Below are positions 24,410 to 33,522 of a stretch of DNA of 64,000 nt, one piece after another. Within the stretch, counting starts at the first letter, position 1, and each line of letters begins with the position of its first letter. Made by a program: the position numbers and the translations under genes. The stretch spans positions 3,465,001-3,529,000 of the forward strand of contig NZ_CP050137.1 in NCBI RefSeq assembly GCF_013344685.1, read 5' to 3'. The notes below the pieces were generated by a model that was not told the origin of the DNA, did not search any database, and saw only the letters and a program-made list of their open reading frames with translations. This DNA comes from Sphingomonas sp. CL5.1. Its GTDB lineage: Bacteria > Pseudomonadota > Alphaproteobacteria > Sphingomonadales > Sphingomonadaceae.

Positions 24410-25654
24410 TCAGCTCAACGCGTCGGCGACCCTCGCGGAGCGCGTCCATTTATCGACCTGCTCCAGCGAATGGCGGACGAGAACCTCGCCTTCGTGGAGA
24501 TAGACGAACGACTTCGCCCCGGATTCCATCCCGCTTTGCGTGCTCTCGATATTCGCAAGATCCTCAAGGAAGGCGTCGGCGATCGTCGCGGTGAAATGTT
24601 CGAGTTGCAACCGTTCACGCACGCTGGACGCCTTGGGCTGATAGAAGCGCGCCTCCCACGACGAGGTGTTGCGGGTGCGCGGCCAGAATTCGTGCGTCCA
24701 GAAGCGGCTCGCCGAAATCTGGATGTGCCAGTTGGGGAAGATCCAGTTGACGTCGCTCGACCAGTCCGCGCGTTTCGAGGGATTGACGCGCGGATGCTCG
24801 GCGAGCGGGTTCACCTGCCCTTCCTGCTGCGTTCCCGTCACCGTCTGGTTCGCGGGATAGAGCCAGCGCACCACCGTCCAGTTCGCCGGCGGGGCGTAGC
24901 CGGTGTTGAGCCACCCGGCGAGCGAGCGATGCGGCCCGAAGGAGCCGGCGTCGATCGGCCGGCTGCACGGATTTTCCTTGCCGGCATAGACCGGCGCCAG
25001 CGTTTTCGGATGGATCGACTGGATGTGGTAGAATTCGCTGAAATTGTCGGCGAGGCACTTCCAGTTCGCCTTGATCTCGCCGGTCAGGATCAGGCAATTG
25101 TCGGCGTGGGGATAGGGGATATTGGCGAACTGCTCGCCGAACGGGCCGAGGAATTGCTTCAGCGTCACTTCCGGCTGCGGCTGGAGGTTGATGAAGATCC
25201 AGCCGTCCCATAAGTCGCACGCCACAGGCGTCAGCCCGCATTTCTTCTTGTCGAAATCGAAGAAGCCACCTTCGTCGGGCACGCCGATCAGTTCGCCGGT
25301 GTTCTTGTATGTCCAGCTATGATAGCGGCAGGTGAAGCGGCTCGCCTTGCCCTCCTTGTCCATCACGACATGGTTGCCGCGATGCGAGCAGACATTGTGG
25401 AAGGCGCGGATCTTGCCGTCCTTCGCGCGGGTGACGATCACCGATACGTTGAGCACCGGGATTTCCTTGACGAAATACTGGCCCGGTTCGGGAATGCGCT
25501 CCTCGCGACCCGCGATCAGCCACGCGCGGCGGAAGATGCGCTCGCGCTCCAGCTCATATTGCTCGGGATCGGTATAGAGGCTGGCCGGCATCGGGCCGCC
25601 CGAGACGCCGACAAGGTCCGCGAGCCTCGGGCTGATCTTGCTCAGTTCATTCAC
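24410..25654 (-). CDS. Rieske non-heme iron oxygenase, alpha subunit
   Basis: 414 residues from a GTG at 25654 with GGGAGAG 6 bases upstream; the ATG at 25981 overlaps the next gene. The Rieske 2Fe-2S site is complete: Cys89-x-His91 (CSHRGNH) and Cys109-x2-His112 (CRYHSWTY). The mononuclear iron site shows in DNFSEFYHIQSIHPKT with both histidines and the bridging Asp. It hydroxylates or dealkylates a ring or side chain using electrons from a ferredoxin, and no dedicated ferredoxin or reductase is adjacent. The Fpr at 16782 is a conceivable donor. It follows the 112-aa orphan by 38 bases. Confidence 0.93.
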   Translation of the reverse strand: MNELSKISPRLADLVGVSGGPMPASLYTDPEQYELERERIFRRAWLIAGREERIPEPGQYFVKEIPVLNVSVIVTRAKDGKIRAFHNVCSHRGNHVVMDKEGKASRFTCRYHSWTYKNTGELIGVPDEGGFFDFDKKKCGLTPVACDLWDGWIFINLQPQPEVTLKQFLGPFGEQFANIPYPHADNCLILTGEIKANWKCLADNFSEFYHIQSIHPKTLAPVYAGKENPCSRPIDAGSFGPHRSLAGWLNTGYAPPANWTVVRWLYPANQTVTGTQQEGQVNPLAEHPRVNPSKRADWSSDVNWIFPNWHIQISASRFWTHEFWPRTRNTSSWEARFYQPKASSVRERLQLEHFTATIADAFLEDLANIESTQSGMESGAKSFVYLHEGEVLVRHSLEQVDKWTRSARVADALS

Positions 25655-25692
25655 GTCAACTCTCCCAATATCCGAAATGTCCTGGCGACCGC

Positions 25693-26031
25693 TCAACCAT
25701 AGGGTTGCAGGCCGCTCCCGATCTTCAGCGTGTGCGGCCAGGGCGAGTAAGGCACGCGCGACGCCTGATGCAGCTCGACAGCGATCGCCGCCTGCATCAG
25801 CGCGAGCAGCAGGCGGAACAGGCAGGCGACGTCGTCGGGCATGTCGTCGAGCGGATATTGCTCGACATAAGCGGTGGCCTCCTCCATCCGGGCGGTCATC
25901 GCCTCGTAGAAGCGGACGATGTCCTTGTATTCGGCGCCCGCGCGACGGTTCCAGCGATCGTTGGAGGTGGGAACGTCCCAATAATCGACGAATATCTCAA
26001 GATCTTCAAAGCCAGCGGGTAGTCTGCCCAT
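25693..26031 (-). CDS. orphan 112-aa protein preceding the Rieske oxygenase
   Basis: 112 residues, not recognised. It appears helical, acidic and aromatic-rich (DLEIFVDYWDVPTSNDRWNR, DIVRFYEAMTARMEEATAYVEQYPLDDMPDD split), with no signal peptide, no cysteine pair and no obvious fold motif. It starts the operon that contains the Rieske oxygenase, 38 bases ahead of it, and the shared palindrome is centred about 88 bases upstream. The residue pattern recalls small proteins found next to aromatic-ring oxygenases in sphingomonads. An assembly or accessory role is possible but unsupported. Confidence 0.7.
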   Translation of the reverse strand: MGRLPAGFEDLEIFVDYWDVPTSNDRWNRRAGAEYKDIVRFYEAMTARMEEATAYVEQYPLDDMPDDVACLFRLLLALMQAAIAVELHQASRVPYSPWPHTLKIGSGLQPYG

Positions 26032-26109
26032 TTCCGGTCATCCTCAATTGCGGGCCGCGCGAACGGCCTCTGTTTGAGGAAAAGGCTATGGAGCGAGGGG
26101 GCCGGCAAC

Positions 26110-26129
26110 AATCCCCACGCTGGGGGACA
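26110..26129. promoter_or_regulatory. 20-bp palindrome, site D (close match)
   Basis: AATCCCCA-CGCT-GGGGGACA matches TGYCCCYA-N4-TRGGGRCA at 13 of 16 defined positions. It is 79-98 bases before the 112-aa/Rieske operon and just after the LuxR-type gene stop. A 6-bp GC hairpin (26131-26145) next to it could be that gene's terminator. Confidence 0.45.
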
Positions 26130-26147
26130 AGGGCGCGCCGCGCGCCG

Positions 26148-27008
26148 TCAGGACAGGGCGATGCTGGGGCCGGAGAAGCCGAGCGCCACGTCACCGCAAT
26201 GCCGCAGATACCATAGCAGCAGTTCATGATGGCAACCGATGCCGAGCCGCCCGTAGAGCCGCTTGCGGTGCGTATTGACCGTCTCCGTGCTGATGCCGAG
26301 ATCGCTGGCGACGCAGCTCGCGCTCAGCCCGTAGAGCAGGCGCGCGGCCACCTGCATCTCGCGATGCGACAGGCCGACTTCGTTCAGCGAGAGATATTGC
26401 TCGATCAGCGGCAGCGTCGTGAGCGATTCGACCAGCCGCCGGCTCTGGCCGACGATCTCGACATGCTTGGCGACGATCGGGAAGAGGCTGGAAAACGCGC
26501 GGTCGATGCCCGGCAGATTGTCGACCGCCGTCACGCTGCGCGAGGCGGATCGCATCACGCTGAAGCCGATGACGCCGCCCGCCGTCCGCCCGCATATCAT
26601 CAGCCGCTCGATCAGCTTCTGGCTGCGGTAGAAATCGCGCAGGTCGCTGGTCGGCGCGTCGCAGGTCGCCATGCGGTAGAAGGTCGGCAGCTCGCATTGC
26701 AGCCGGCTGCCCTCCCCCATCTCACGGTCGTCGCGCCATAGGTCGCGCGCCATATAGACCTGCGCCTGCTGCCGCGCGGCGTTGCGATCGTGAAGGCTGA
26801 GACCGCAGGAAATATCCGGCCGGCCATCCTCCAGCCGGAAGAAGTGCAGCGAATCCGCCCCGCATATCTGGTCGAGGAAGGCCAGCAACTCACGTTGCAG
26901 ATCGCTGCGGCCGATCGCGCCGAAAAGCCGATCGTAAGCGCCGCCCATCGCGGGCGTCAGATCGACGACGGGGTTGACCCGCATAGCTGCTCCGATGCCT
27001 TGCGCCAT
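26148..27008 (-). CDS. LuxR-type (GerE helix-turn-helix) transcriptional regulator
   Basis: 286 residues from ATG 27008, preceded by GGAGAGG; an ATG at 27047 is less likely. The last 60 residues are a GerE/LuxR DNA-binding domain: LSHREMQVAARLLYGLSASCVASDLGISTETVNTHRKRLYGRLGI (split at L). The N-terminal 190 residues show no autoinducer-domain tryptophans and match nothing I know; they probably sense a ligand. A degenerate copy lies at 33523-34368. It sits between the Rieske operon and a TonB receptor, and LuxR-class proteins bind 18-20 bp palindromes, so it is my first candidate for reading the 20-bp element of this window. Confidence 0.87.
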   Translation of the reverse strand: MAQGIGAAMRVNPVVDLTPAMGGAYDRLFGAIGRSDLQRELLAFLDQICGADSLHFFRLEDGRPDISCGLSLHDRNAARQQAQVYMARDLWRDDREMGEGSRLQCELPTFYRMATCDAPTSDLRDFYRSQKLIERLMICGRTAGGVIGFSVMRSASRSVTAVDNLPGIDRAFSSLFPIVAKHVEIVGQSRRLVESLTTLPLIEQYLSLNEVGLSHREMQVAARLLYGLSASCVASDLGISTETVNTHRKRLYGRLGIGCHHELLLWYLRHCGDVALGFSGPSIALS

Positions 27009-27131
27009 CGCATCCTCTCCGCCGCATATTCGTGCCGGCATCCGCATTGTAACCCCTTTCGGGCGAATGTCACGCAGGTCCGGCGAAAAATCGAACGGTT
27101 GGCCGATTGATTGTGATGCGAAGGGGCGCCG

Positions 27132-29498
27132 CTACAGCCGGAACGACAGGCTGACGCCGTAGGTGGCGGGCATCCCGGCGAACCGCGCCACAGCGTCGGA
27201 CGACGTGATCGCGTTGTTCCAATAATATTGGTTGAAGATATTCTTGCCGAACACCGACACCCGCCACCGGCCGTCCGCGCTGGCGATCCCGGCGCGGGCG
27301 TCGACCAGCACATAGCCGTCGATGCCCTGCAACTTAAAGGTCGACGGGATCGCGTTCGCGGCATTCACGTCGCCGCCGACCACCGCGATCGTATCCGAAC
27401 GCATGTTCGCGCTCGCGCCGACGAACGCCTTCAGCCGGTCGGATATCGGGAATTCATAGTCGAGGTTCGAGGAAAGCTGATATTTCGGCGCGAACGGCAT
27501 CCGCGTATCGGCGAAGTCGGCTGGAAGCCCGCCGCCGCTGATCCCGGTGAAGCGATCGATCTTCGCGTCGAGCCAGGTGAAGCCGTTGGCGAAAGTCAGC
27601 CCATGGGTCGGACGCAACGTGAACTCCAGTTCGAAGCCCTTGATCGACGATTTCGGCACGTTGACCAGCGCATCCTGGATGCCGAAGAAGGACTGCACCT
27701 TCGAGCGAAGCTGCTTGTTCAGATAATCATAATAAAAGCCGGCGGCATTCACCTGCAACGCGCCGTCGAGCAGCGACGCCTTGGCGCCCGCTTCATATGC
27801 GGTGACCGATTCCTGCTTCACCGCGCGATACTGGACGAAGCTGGTCGCCGACACCGCCGGGAAGCTGCCCGCCTTGTAGCCGCGACTGACGTTGGCATAG
27901 AACAGCAGGCCGGGCCGCGGCTTGTAATCCAGGCCCGCCATCCACGAGACGTTATCCTCGGTCAGCGTATCCTTATATTGGCCCGGCGCGCCGGGCGGCA
28001 CGCCGTTGATCGTCGCGCCAAGATCGTTGCCCGCGAAACAATCCCCGGCATGGAAAGTGCCATAGGCGCCGCCGAACACCACATCGTAGAGGAACGGCCC
28101 GGTTCCCTTCGGGTCGCCGGTCAGATCGGTGTTGCAGATCGTCGCGCTGCTCTGCGCCTTGGTGTAGCGCGCGCCGGCCTTGAAGGTCAGCGTGCTGGCA
28201 AGATCGTATTCACCGTTCGCGAAAAAGGCGAAGCTCGTGAGCTTCTGGTAATTGCTGTAATGCGCGCGATCGAGGTTGTAACCGAATACGGTGAACACCG
28301 TTTCGTTGACCGACGTATAGCGATAATCGAAATCGGCGACCTGATCGACCTTGTTATTGGAATAATTGCCGCCGACCACCCAGCGGAACGGCCTGGACGC
28401 GCCGTTGCTCAGCCGCAATTCCTGAAAGAAGCTGCGGATCGAGCCGTCGCTGATGAGGTCGTTCACCGTATAGGGCAGGCCGTCGCGATCCGCACCCTGC
28501 CGCTGGTTGAATTGCAGGTAAGAGGTGAGCGAGGTCAGCGTGACGTGATCGGCAAGGTCGATGTCGCCGCGCAGCGACGCCTGCCAGAAATCGCTGTCGC
28601 CGAACGGCACGAAGCCCGCCACCGGCCCGCCCCAGTCGGCCGCGCGCGGCGTGGCCGGCGAAAAGGGCACGGTGGGGATGATCGGGTTGGCGATCGGGTT
28701 CTGCTGGACATAGCCGATATATTGCGGCGCCTCGGTATCGCTCTTGTCCTTCCAGCCGTTGACGTTGAGGCTGAAGCGCGCGCCGGACGTCGGCTCCCAG
28801 TCGATCAGCAGGCGGCCCATGTAATTGCGCACCTTGCCGTTGCGGTCATTCGGGCGACTGTTGCTGATCTGCCAGCCGTCCATCGTCTCGACGCGGCCGG
28901 AGACACGGGCCTTGAGCGTGCTGCTGAGCGGGCCGCTGACGAACGCCTCGCCATTGGCCTCGTTGAACCGGCCATAAGTGAGGTTGCCCCCGGCGGAAAG
29001 CTCGTCGGTCGGCTTGGCGGCGATGAAGTTGATCGCGCCGCCGGTGGAGTTCTGGCCGAACAACGTGCCCTGCGGTCCTTTCAGCACCTCGACCCGCTCA
29101 AGGTCATAGGCCGAATGCACCGCCAGCGCCCCGAACGGCAACGGCGCCTCGTCGACATAGACCGAGACGGTCGGATAGGCCGCCAGCGAGGATTCGATGA
29201 ACCCGACGCCGCGCAGCGTGAGGATCGGCGTGCCGTTCTCCGAATTGGCGAACGACAGGCCGGGCACGGCCTGCGCGATATCCTTGAGGTCATTGATCTG
29301 TCGCGCCGCCAGCGCGTCGCCGCCGAGCACCGCGACGGTCGAACCGACGTCGGAAAGCTTCTGCTCGCGCTTGTTGGCGGTGACGATGATATCGGCGACG
29401 GCGGCCGGCGCGGCGTCGGCGGTCTGGGCGACGGCCGGCATCGAGGTGGCGACCGCCGCGAGTCCGGCGCTGATCGACAGGAATGTCGCGGATTTCAT
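27132..29498 (-). CDS. TonB-dependent outer-membrane receptor
   Basis: 788 residues. Signal peptide cleaves near MPAVAQ-T. The plug begins with ADIIVTANKREQKLSDVGS, then VPGLSF, LTLRGVGFIESSLAAYP, ERVEVLKGPQGTLFGQNSTGGAINFI. The barrel ends in SLSFRL, a Leu instead of the usual Phe. It is a paralogue of the receptor at 7262-9715, similar along its full length. Begins 33 bases after the SDR at 29532-30290 and is therefore in one operon with it, behind the paired palindromes at 30421/30457. Likely imports the substrate or an intermediate of the catabolic block. Confidence 0.93.
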   Translation of the reverse strand: MKSATFLSISAGLAAVATSMPAVAQTADAAPAAVADIIVTANKREQKLSDVGSTVAVLGGDALAARQINDLKDIAQAVPGLSFANSENGTPILTLRGVGFIESSLAAYPTVSVYVDEAPLPFGALAVHSAYDLERVEVLKGPQGTLFGQNSTGGAINFIAAKPTDELSAGGNLTYGRFNEANGEAFVSGPLSSTLKARVSGRVETMDGWQISNSRPNDRNGKVRNYMGRLLIDWEPTSGARFSLNVNGWKDKSDTEAPQYIGYVQQNPIANPIIPTVPFSPATPRAADWGGPVAGFVPFGDSDFWQASLRGDIDLADHVTLTSLTSYLQFNQRQGADRDGLPYTVNDLISDGSIRSFFQELRLSNGASRPFRWVVGGNYSNNKVDQVADFDYRYTSVNETVFTVFGYNLDRAHYSNYQKLTSFAFFANGEYDLASTLTFKAGARYTKAQSSATICNTDLTGDPKGTGPFLYDVVFGGAYGTFHAGDCFAGNDLGATINGVPPGAPGQYKDTLTEDNVSWMAGLDYKPRPGLLFYANVSRGYKAGSFPAVSATSFVQYRAVKQESVTAYEAGAKASLLDGALQVNAAGFYYDYLNKQLRSKVQSFFGIQDALVNVPKSSIKGFELEFTLRPTHGLTFANGFTWLDAKIDRFTGISGGGLPADFADTRMPFAPKYQLSSNLDYEFPISDRLKAFVGASANMRSDTIAVVGGDVNAANAIPSTFKLQGIDGYVLVDARAGIASADGRWRVSVFGKNIFNQYYWNNAITSSDAVARFAGMPATYGVSLSFRL

Positions 29499-29531
29499 AA
29501 AACTCTCCCTGGTTCTGTTTTGCGGAATCGC

Positions 29532-30290
29532 TCAGTAAAGCGTGTAGCCGCCGTCCACCGGCAGGGTGACGCCGGTGACGAACGACGGCTCGTCGGACAG
29601 CAGCCACATCGCCGCGCGTGCCTGCTCCACCGGCTCGGCGGCGCGGCGCAGGGCGTGCTTGTCCTCCAGCGTCTTCACATAGTCCGGGTTCGCCGCGACA
29701 TATTCCATGTAGAGCGGCGTGCGCGTCGCGGACGGGGCGATCGCGTTCACCCGGATGTTCCTCTCGCCATATTCCGCCGCCGCCGCGCGGGTAAGCCCGG
29801 TGATGGCGTGCTTGGAGGCGGAATAGGCGGCGAGCTGGCTGTCGTAGATCAGCGCGCTGACCGACGATGTATTGACGATCGCCCCACCGCCGACGCGCAA
29901 CATCGCCTGGATCTCATATTTCATGCACAGAAACGTGCCGAAGGCATTGACGCCGAACACCCGCTGGAACTCCGCGAACGTCATGTCCGCGAGCAGGCCC
30001 GGCGCGTTGGCGATGCCGGCATTGTTGAACGCGCCGTCGAGCCGCCCGTAGCGCCGCTCCGCCGCCTCGACCATCGCCGCGACATCCTCCTCACGCGAGA
30101 TATCGGCGCGGACGAACTGGACGTTCAGCCCCTGCCGGTCCAGCTCATCGGCCAGCGCCGTGCCGCGCTCCACATTGAAGTCGGCAGCCGTCACCAGCGC
30201 GCCATGCGCGGCGAACAGCCGGACGGCGGCCTCGCCGATCCCGCTGGCGCCGCCCGTCACGACGATCGAACGCCCCTCGATACCCGCCAT
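29532..30290 (-). CDS. SDR-family NAD(P)-dependent oxidoreductase
   Basis: 252 residues; ATG 30290 with GGAGAGA 5 bases before. Classical SDR: GIEGRSIVVTGGASGIGEAA with TGxxxGIG, Asp (ADFNVE) for NAD preference, NNAG, NTSSVSALIYD with the catalytic Ser, YSASK with Tyr/Lys, and the end TLPVDGGYTLY. It is the first gene of an operon with the TonB receptor. Two full matches to the shared palindrome lie 131-150 and 167-186 bases upstream. It is not closely similar to the SDR at 4966 in the substrate loop, so substrates probably differ. Confidence 0.9.
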   Translation of the reverse strand: MAGIEGRSIVVTGGASGIGEAAVRLFAAHGALVTAADFNVERGTALADELDRQGLNVQFVRADISREEDVAAMVEAAERRYGRLDGAFNNAGIANAPGLLADMTFAEFQRVFGVNAFGTFLCMKYEIQAMLRVGGGAIVNTSSVSALIYDSQLAAYSASKHAITGLTRAAAAEYGERNIRVNAIAPSATRTPLYMEYVAANPDYVKTLEDKHALRRAAEPVEQARAAMWLLSDEPSFVTGVTLPVDGGYTLY

Positions 30291-30420
30291 CAATCTCTCC
30301 TCAAGTCGCGTCCATCAGGCGCGGGCCGGCCGCGTTGCGCCGTTTTCAGCGCATCGATTCCAACGAGTAGCCGGCCGAAACCTCTGATCAACGCGGTTAA
30401 CATTGGCCAATAGCGGCCGA

Positions 30421-30440
30421 TGCCCCCAACGTTGGGGACA
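30421..30440. promoter_or_regulatory. 20-bp palindrome, site E1
   Basis: TGCCCCCA-ACGT-TGGGGACA, with a 14-base perfect inner palindrome CCCCAACGTTGGGG. It lies in the 354-base divergent region between the SDR (30290) and the TonB receptor (30645), which otherwise holds no gene. Its partner E2 is 36 bases away centre to centre. Confidence 0.65.
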
Positions 30441-30456
30441 TACCGGCTTGCGGCGC

Positions 30457-30476
30457 TGTCCCTACCGATGGGGGCA
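30457..30476. promoter_or_regulatory. 20-bp palindrome, site E2
   Basis: TGTCCCTA-CCGA-TGGGGGCA matches the degenerate palindrome at every defined position. The centre is 177 bases before the SDR and 178 before the receptor, so it could serve either promoter. The region to its right (30500-30640) is AT-richer and likely holds the receptor promoter. Confidence 0.6.
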
Positions 30477-30644
30477 GACCGAAGGGTCTAAACAAGCCAT
30501 CAATGACAATAATACTAAACGCTTTACAGGTTCGCGCGACTTGAATGGGCCACCCGTCCAACAACCGCCTCGAGAACAATTGGAAGCAGGGAACACCTGA
30601 TACCCACAATATTATAAAATAATGATATTCCGGAGGGGCATATA

Positions 30645-32816
30645 GTGCAAATTTCCACACTTCTCTGTGGCACCGCCATATTGATCTGTTCCGATCAGGC
30701 GCTCGCCGAATCTCCCGCGGCCGTGGCCGACAAGGCAACGCAGGCGACCAGCGCGCCGGTCAGCGGGGACGATGTCGTCGTCACGGCGCAGCGCCGCTCG
30801 GAGCGGCTGGTCGACGTCCCAATCTCGGTGAACGCCGTGAGTACGGACGAGATGGACGTCAAGCAGATCAACTCGGTCTTCGATCTCGGCAAATCGGTGA
30901 CGAGCCTGCGTTTCGAGGGGCAGGCCCCCGTCTTCATGCCGACGCTGCGCGGCATCGGCACGCTGGTGATCGGCGGCGCGCTCGACGCCAGCGTCCCGGT
31001 CTATCTGGACGGGGCCTATCTTCCCAATACGCGCGGCATGAATTTCGATCTGCCCAACGTCAATGGAATGCAGGTGCTGAAAGGGCCACAGGGCACCCTG
31101 TTCGGCCGCAATTCGACCGGTGGCGCGATCCTGATCACCACGTCCGGGCCATCGGACACGCTCACCGGGCGTTTCAAGGTCGGTTACGGCGAATTCAATG
31201 ACCTGAAGCTCTCCGGCTATCTCTCCGGGCCGATCTCGGACAATATCGCAGCGGGCCTCGCTGTCAGCTATCGCCATTCTAACGGCTATACGAAAAACAT
31301 CGTCACCGGATCGAACAACGATGCTCCAGCCCGGATGTTCGATATCCGCCCGGACATCAGGTTCACCAACAACGACGGGTTCAGCCTGCGCCTGATCTAC
31401 GAGCATAGCTATGCGTTCGACGCCACCGCGCTCGGGCTGAACAATCCGGACGGCTATGCGCTACTCGTCGCCATGCCGGACCTCGTGCCTGGGACGCATG
31501 CGATCGTGGCGCACAAGCCTTGGGAAACCGCCGCTGATCTCAAGCCGGTCAATCGCAACGTCGGCGACAGTGGCCTCGCCATCATCGACTGGGAAATCAG
31601 CGATTCGCTCAAGTTGAAAAACACCGTGAACTATCGTCACGACCGCAATGATTTCGCCGCGGACGCTGATCAATCAGACATTGCGCTCGTTCACGTCGGC
31701 GGCAGCGAGATCTACAAGACTTTTTCGAACGAGCTGACCGTTAATGGGAAGAACGGCAATCTCGACTGGGTTTCCGGTGTCTATTATTATAACGGCGTGA
31801 CGCAGGATGCCGATCCGAGGAATCTCATCTTCGGCGTCTCCACGCCCGGCAATCTTCAGCGGATCAAAACGCAAACCTTCGCCGTCTTCGTCGATGGCAC
31901 TTATGAGGTGACGCCCGGCCTGTTTCTGACCGCCGGTGGCCGATACAGCACCGAGCGCAAGGATATCAGGCTACGCGATGGTGCGACCGGAGATCCGGTG
32001 GCGCTGCCGAACGACGAGCCGTCGAACTTTCGCTGGAACAGCTTCACCCCGCGCGCGGCGATCCGTTACCAGATTGACGCCGGGACCAACGTCTATGCCT
32101 CGTACAGCCGCGGCTACAAAACCGGAACCTATGCCGGCTCACCGCCGCTGCTGGTCAGGCCGGAACATATCAACGCCTATGAGATCGGCTTCAAGCACAG
32201 CTCGCCGATGTTCACCATGAATGCCGCGACATTCTATTACGATTACAAGGATATGCAGGTATCCGCAGTCGACGTGCTCAGCAACCAGACCAAGGCTGTG
32301 AACGCCGAAAAGGCGCGAACCTATGGCGCGGAACTGGAAATGACCTTCCATCCGATTCCGGCGTGGCGCCTATCGGTATCCGGCGCCTATCTCAACGCGA
32401 AGTTCACTCGCTTCGACAATGCGCCTTATTTCGAGCAGGTTGGCGGCGGAAGCTGGCAAACCGTCGCCAGGAGCGCGAACGACACATGGATGCCGCGCTC
32501 CCCGAAATGGACCGCCAATATCGCCACCAGCTACGATATCGATATCGGCTCCGGCATCATCCAGTTCGCCGCCAACGCCAATGCGTCGAGCAAGCTGTAT
32601 AATGTCGCGAGCGAGGAATTTCCGCTAAATAGTTATGCTGAAGTCGGCGCGAACGTATCGTACACGACCGCCGACAAACATTGGCGCGCCGAATTTTACG
32701 TGACCAACCTCACTAACAACGCGCGGCCCGTGCAATTACAGGGCGGCCCGGTCGGCACCTATGCGATCTGGGCGCCGCCGCGCACGGTTGGCGGCTCGCT
32801 CTCGTATAATTTCTGA
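30645..32816 (+). CDS. TonB-dependent outer-membrane receptor
   Basis: 723 residues from a GTG start with GGAGGGG 7 bases upstream. Signal peptide ends near ALA-ESP. Plug motifs DVVVTAQRRSERLVDVP, VMQ-type PTLRGIGTL, GMQVLKGPQGTLFGRNSTGGAI; the barrel has SRGYKTGTYAGSPP and ends with SLSYNF (terminal Phe). A different subtype from the receptors at 7262 and 27132. It is followed at 41 bases by the secreted NTF2-like protein. It is divergent from the SDR/receptor operon across the two palindromes, which suggests coregulation. GC is visibly lower at its start than in neighbours. Confidence 0.92.
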   Translation: MQISTLLCGTAILICSDQALAESPAAVADKATQATSAPVSGDDVVVTAQRRSERLVDVPISVNAVSTDEMDVKQINSVFDLGKSVTSLRFEGQAPVFMPTLRGIGTLVIGGALDASVPVYLDGAYLPNTRGMNFDLPNVNGMQVLKGPQGTLFGRNSTGGAILITTSGPSDTLTGRFKVGYGEFNDLKLSGYLSGPISDNIAAGLAVSYRHSNGYTKNIVTGSNNDAPARMFDIRPDIRFTNNDGFSLRLIYEHSYAFDATALGLNNPDGYALLVAMPDLVPGTHAIVAHKPWETAADLKPVNRNVGDSGLAIIDWEISDSLKLKNTVNYRHDRNDFAADADQSDIALVHVGGSEIYKTFSNELTVNGKNGNLDWVSGVYYYNGVTQDADPRNLIFGVSTPGNLQRIKTQTFAVFVDGTYEVTPGLFLTAGGRYSTERKDIRLRDGATGDPVALPNDEPSNFRWNSFTPRAAIRYQIDAGTNVYASYSRGYKTGTYAGSPPLLVRPEHINAYEIGFKHSSPMFTMNAATFYYDYKDMQVSAVDVLSNQTKAVNAEKARTYGAELEMTFHPIPAWRLSVSGAYLNAKFTRFDNAPYFEQVGGGSWQTVARSANDTWMPRSPKWTANIATSYDIDIGSGIIQFAANANASSKLYNVASEEFPLNSYAEVGANVSYTTADKHWRAEFYVTNLTNNARPVQLQGGPVGTYAIWAPPRTVGGSLSYNF

Positions 32817-32857
32817 AGCGCACGTTCCTATTTCTTAATCACCCAGGAGAGAAGCCC

Positions 32858-33415
32858 ATGACCGTTCTTTCAAGATATCTTTGCGGCGGCGGCGCGGCGA
32901 TCGCGCTCGCTGCATGCACCGCAATCCCTGCCTTCGCCCAGACCGTGCCGACACCGCCCAAGGTCGAATTGAAAGGGGTGGAACGATTGCTGGCGATGGA
33001 GGAGATGAAAAATCTCCGACTGACTTTCTGCCGCTCGCTCGACAGCCATGACTGGAAGGCGCTCCGCTCGACGATGTCGGACAATTTCGAGCTGTATTTC
33101 GCGGACAACAGTGGCCCGAACGGCGCAGCCACGCGCCCACCGCTCGAGAGGAACAGCGCGGATGGCTTCGTCGATCTCGCGAAGCAACTACTCAGCCAGG
33201 GCAAATCCATCCATATCTGCACAATGCCGCAGTTCGAATATGTCGGCACCGATCGCGCCCGGGCGCTCTGGTTCATCAACGGTTACGGCCAGATCGGGAC
33301 ACAGAACGGCCTTGGGTTCGAGCGGGTTGTGGAAGATTATGTAAAGGTCAACGGCAAGTGGCTGATCCGCAAGGCCGATGCGCGGATCGAAGCGAATGTG
33401 ATCTTCTCGAAATAA
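32858..33415 (+). CDS. secreted NTF2/SnoaL-like protein
   Basis: 185 residues. A signal peptide (IALAACTAIPAFA-Q, cleavage near residue 28) precedes a domain of the nuclear-transport-factor-2/SnoaL type: a helix EEMKNLRLTFCRSLDSHDWK (start of the cone), then DNFELYF, FVDLAKQLL, and beta strands YGQIGTQNGLGFERVVEDYVKV (split). Enzymes of this fold are hydratases, isomerases or dehydratases; a scytalone-dehydratase-like architecture with a catalytic His/Asp pair is possible, with His and Asp in SHDWK. Periplasmic location, next to a TonB receptor, suggests it binds or converts the imported compound. Confidence 0.82.
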   Translation: MTVLSRYLCGGGAAIALAACTAIPAFAQTVPTPPKVELKGVERLLAMEEMKNLRLTFCRSLDSHDWKALRSTMSDNFELYFADNSGPNGAATRPPLERNSADGFVDLAKQLLSQGKSIHICTMPQFEYVGTDRARALWFINGYGQIGTQNGLGFERVVEDYVKVNGKWLIRKADARIEANVIFSK

Positions 33416-33478
33416 CGCCATCAGGCGGGCGCAATGGGTTTTCCCGATCGGGTCCGCCTCCGGGGGCAAAAGGGGGCG

Positions 33479-33510
33479 TCACCGCGTGACCTCGACTGGT
33501 CACGCGGTGA
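33479..33510. terminator. hairpin between convergent genes
   Basis: TCACCGCGTGACC and GGTCACGCGGTGA are perfect 13-base arms with a 6-base loop, 64 bases past the NTF2-like stop and just before the end of the LuxR pseudogene on the other strand. No T-run follows either way. It is probably a bidirectional terminator. Confidence 0.55.
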
Positions 33511-33522
33511 TACGCCGTCTGC

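Noticed and set aside
27228..30413. 1061-codon open frame on the plus strand opposite a TonB receptor and SDR
   Set aside because: Antisense shadow of high-GC coding DNA: Arg/Ala/His-rich, no domain, both genes beneath are complete.
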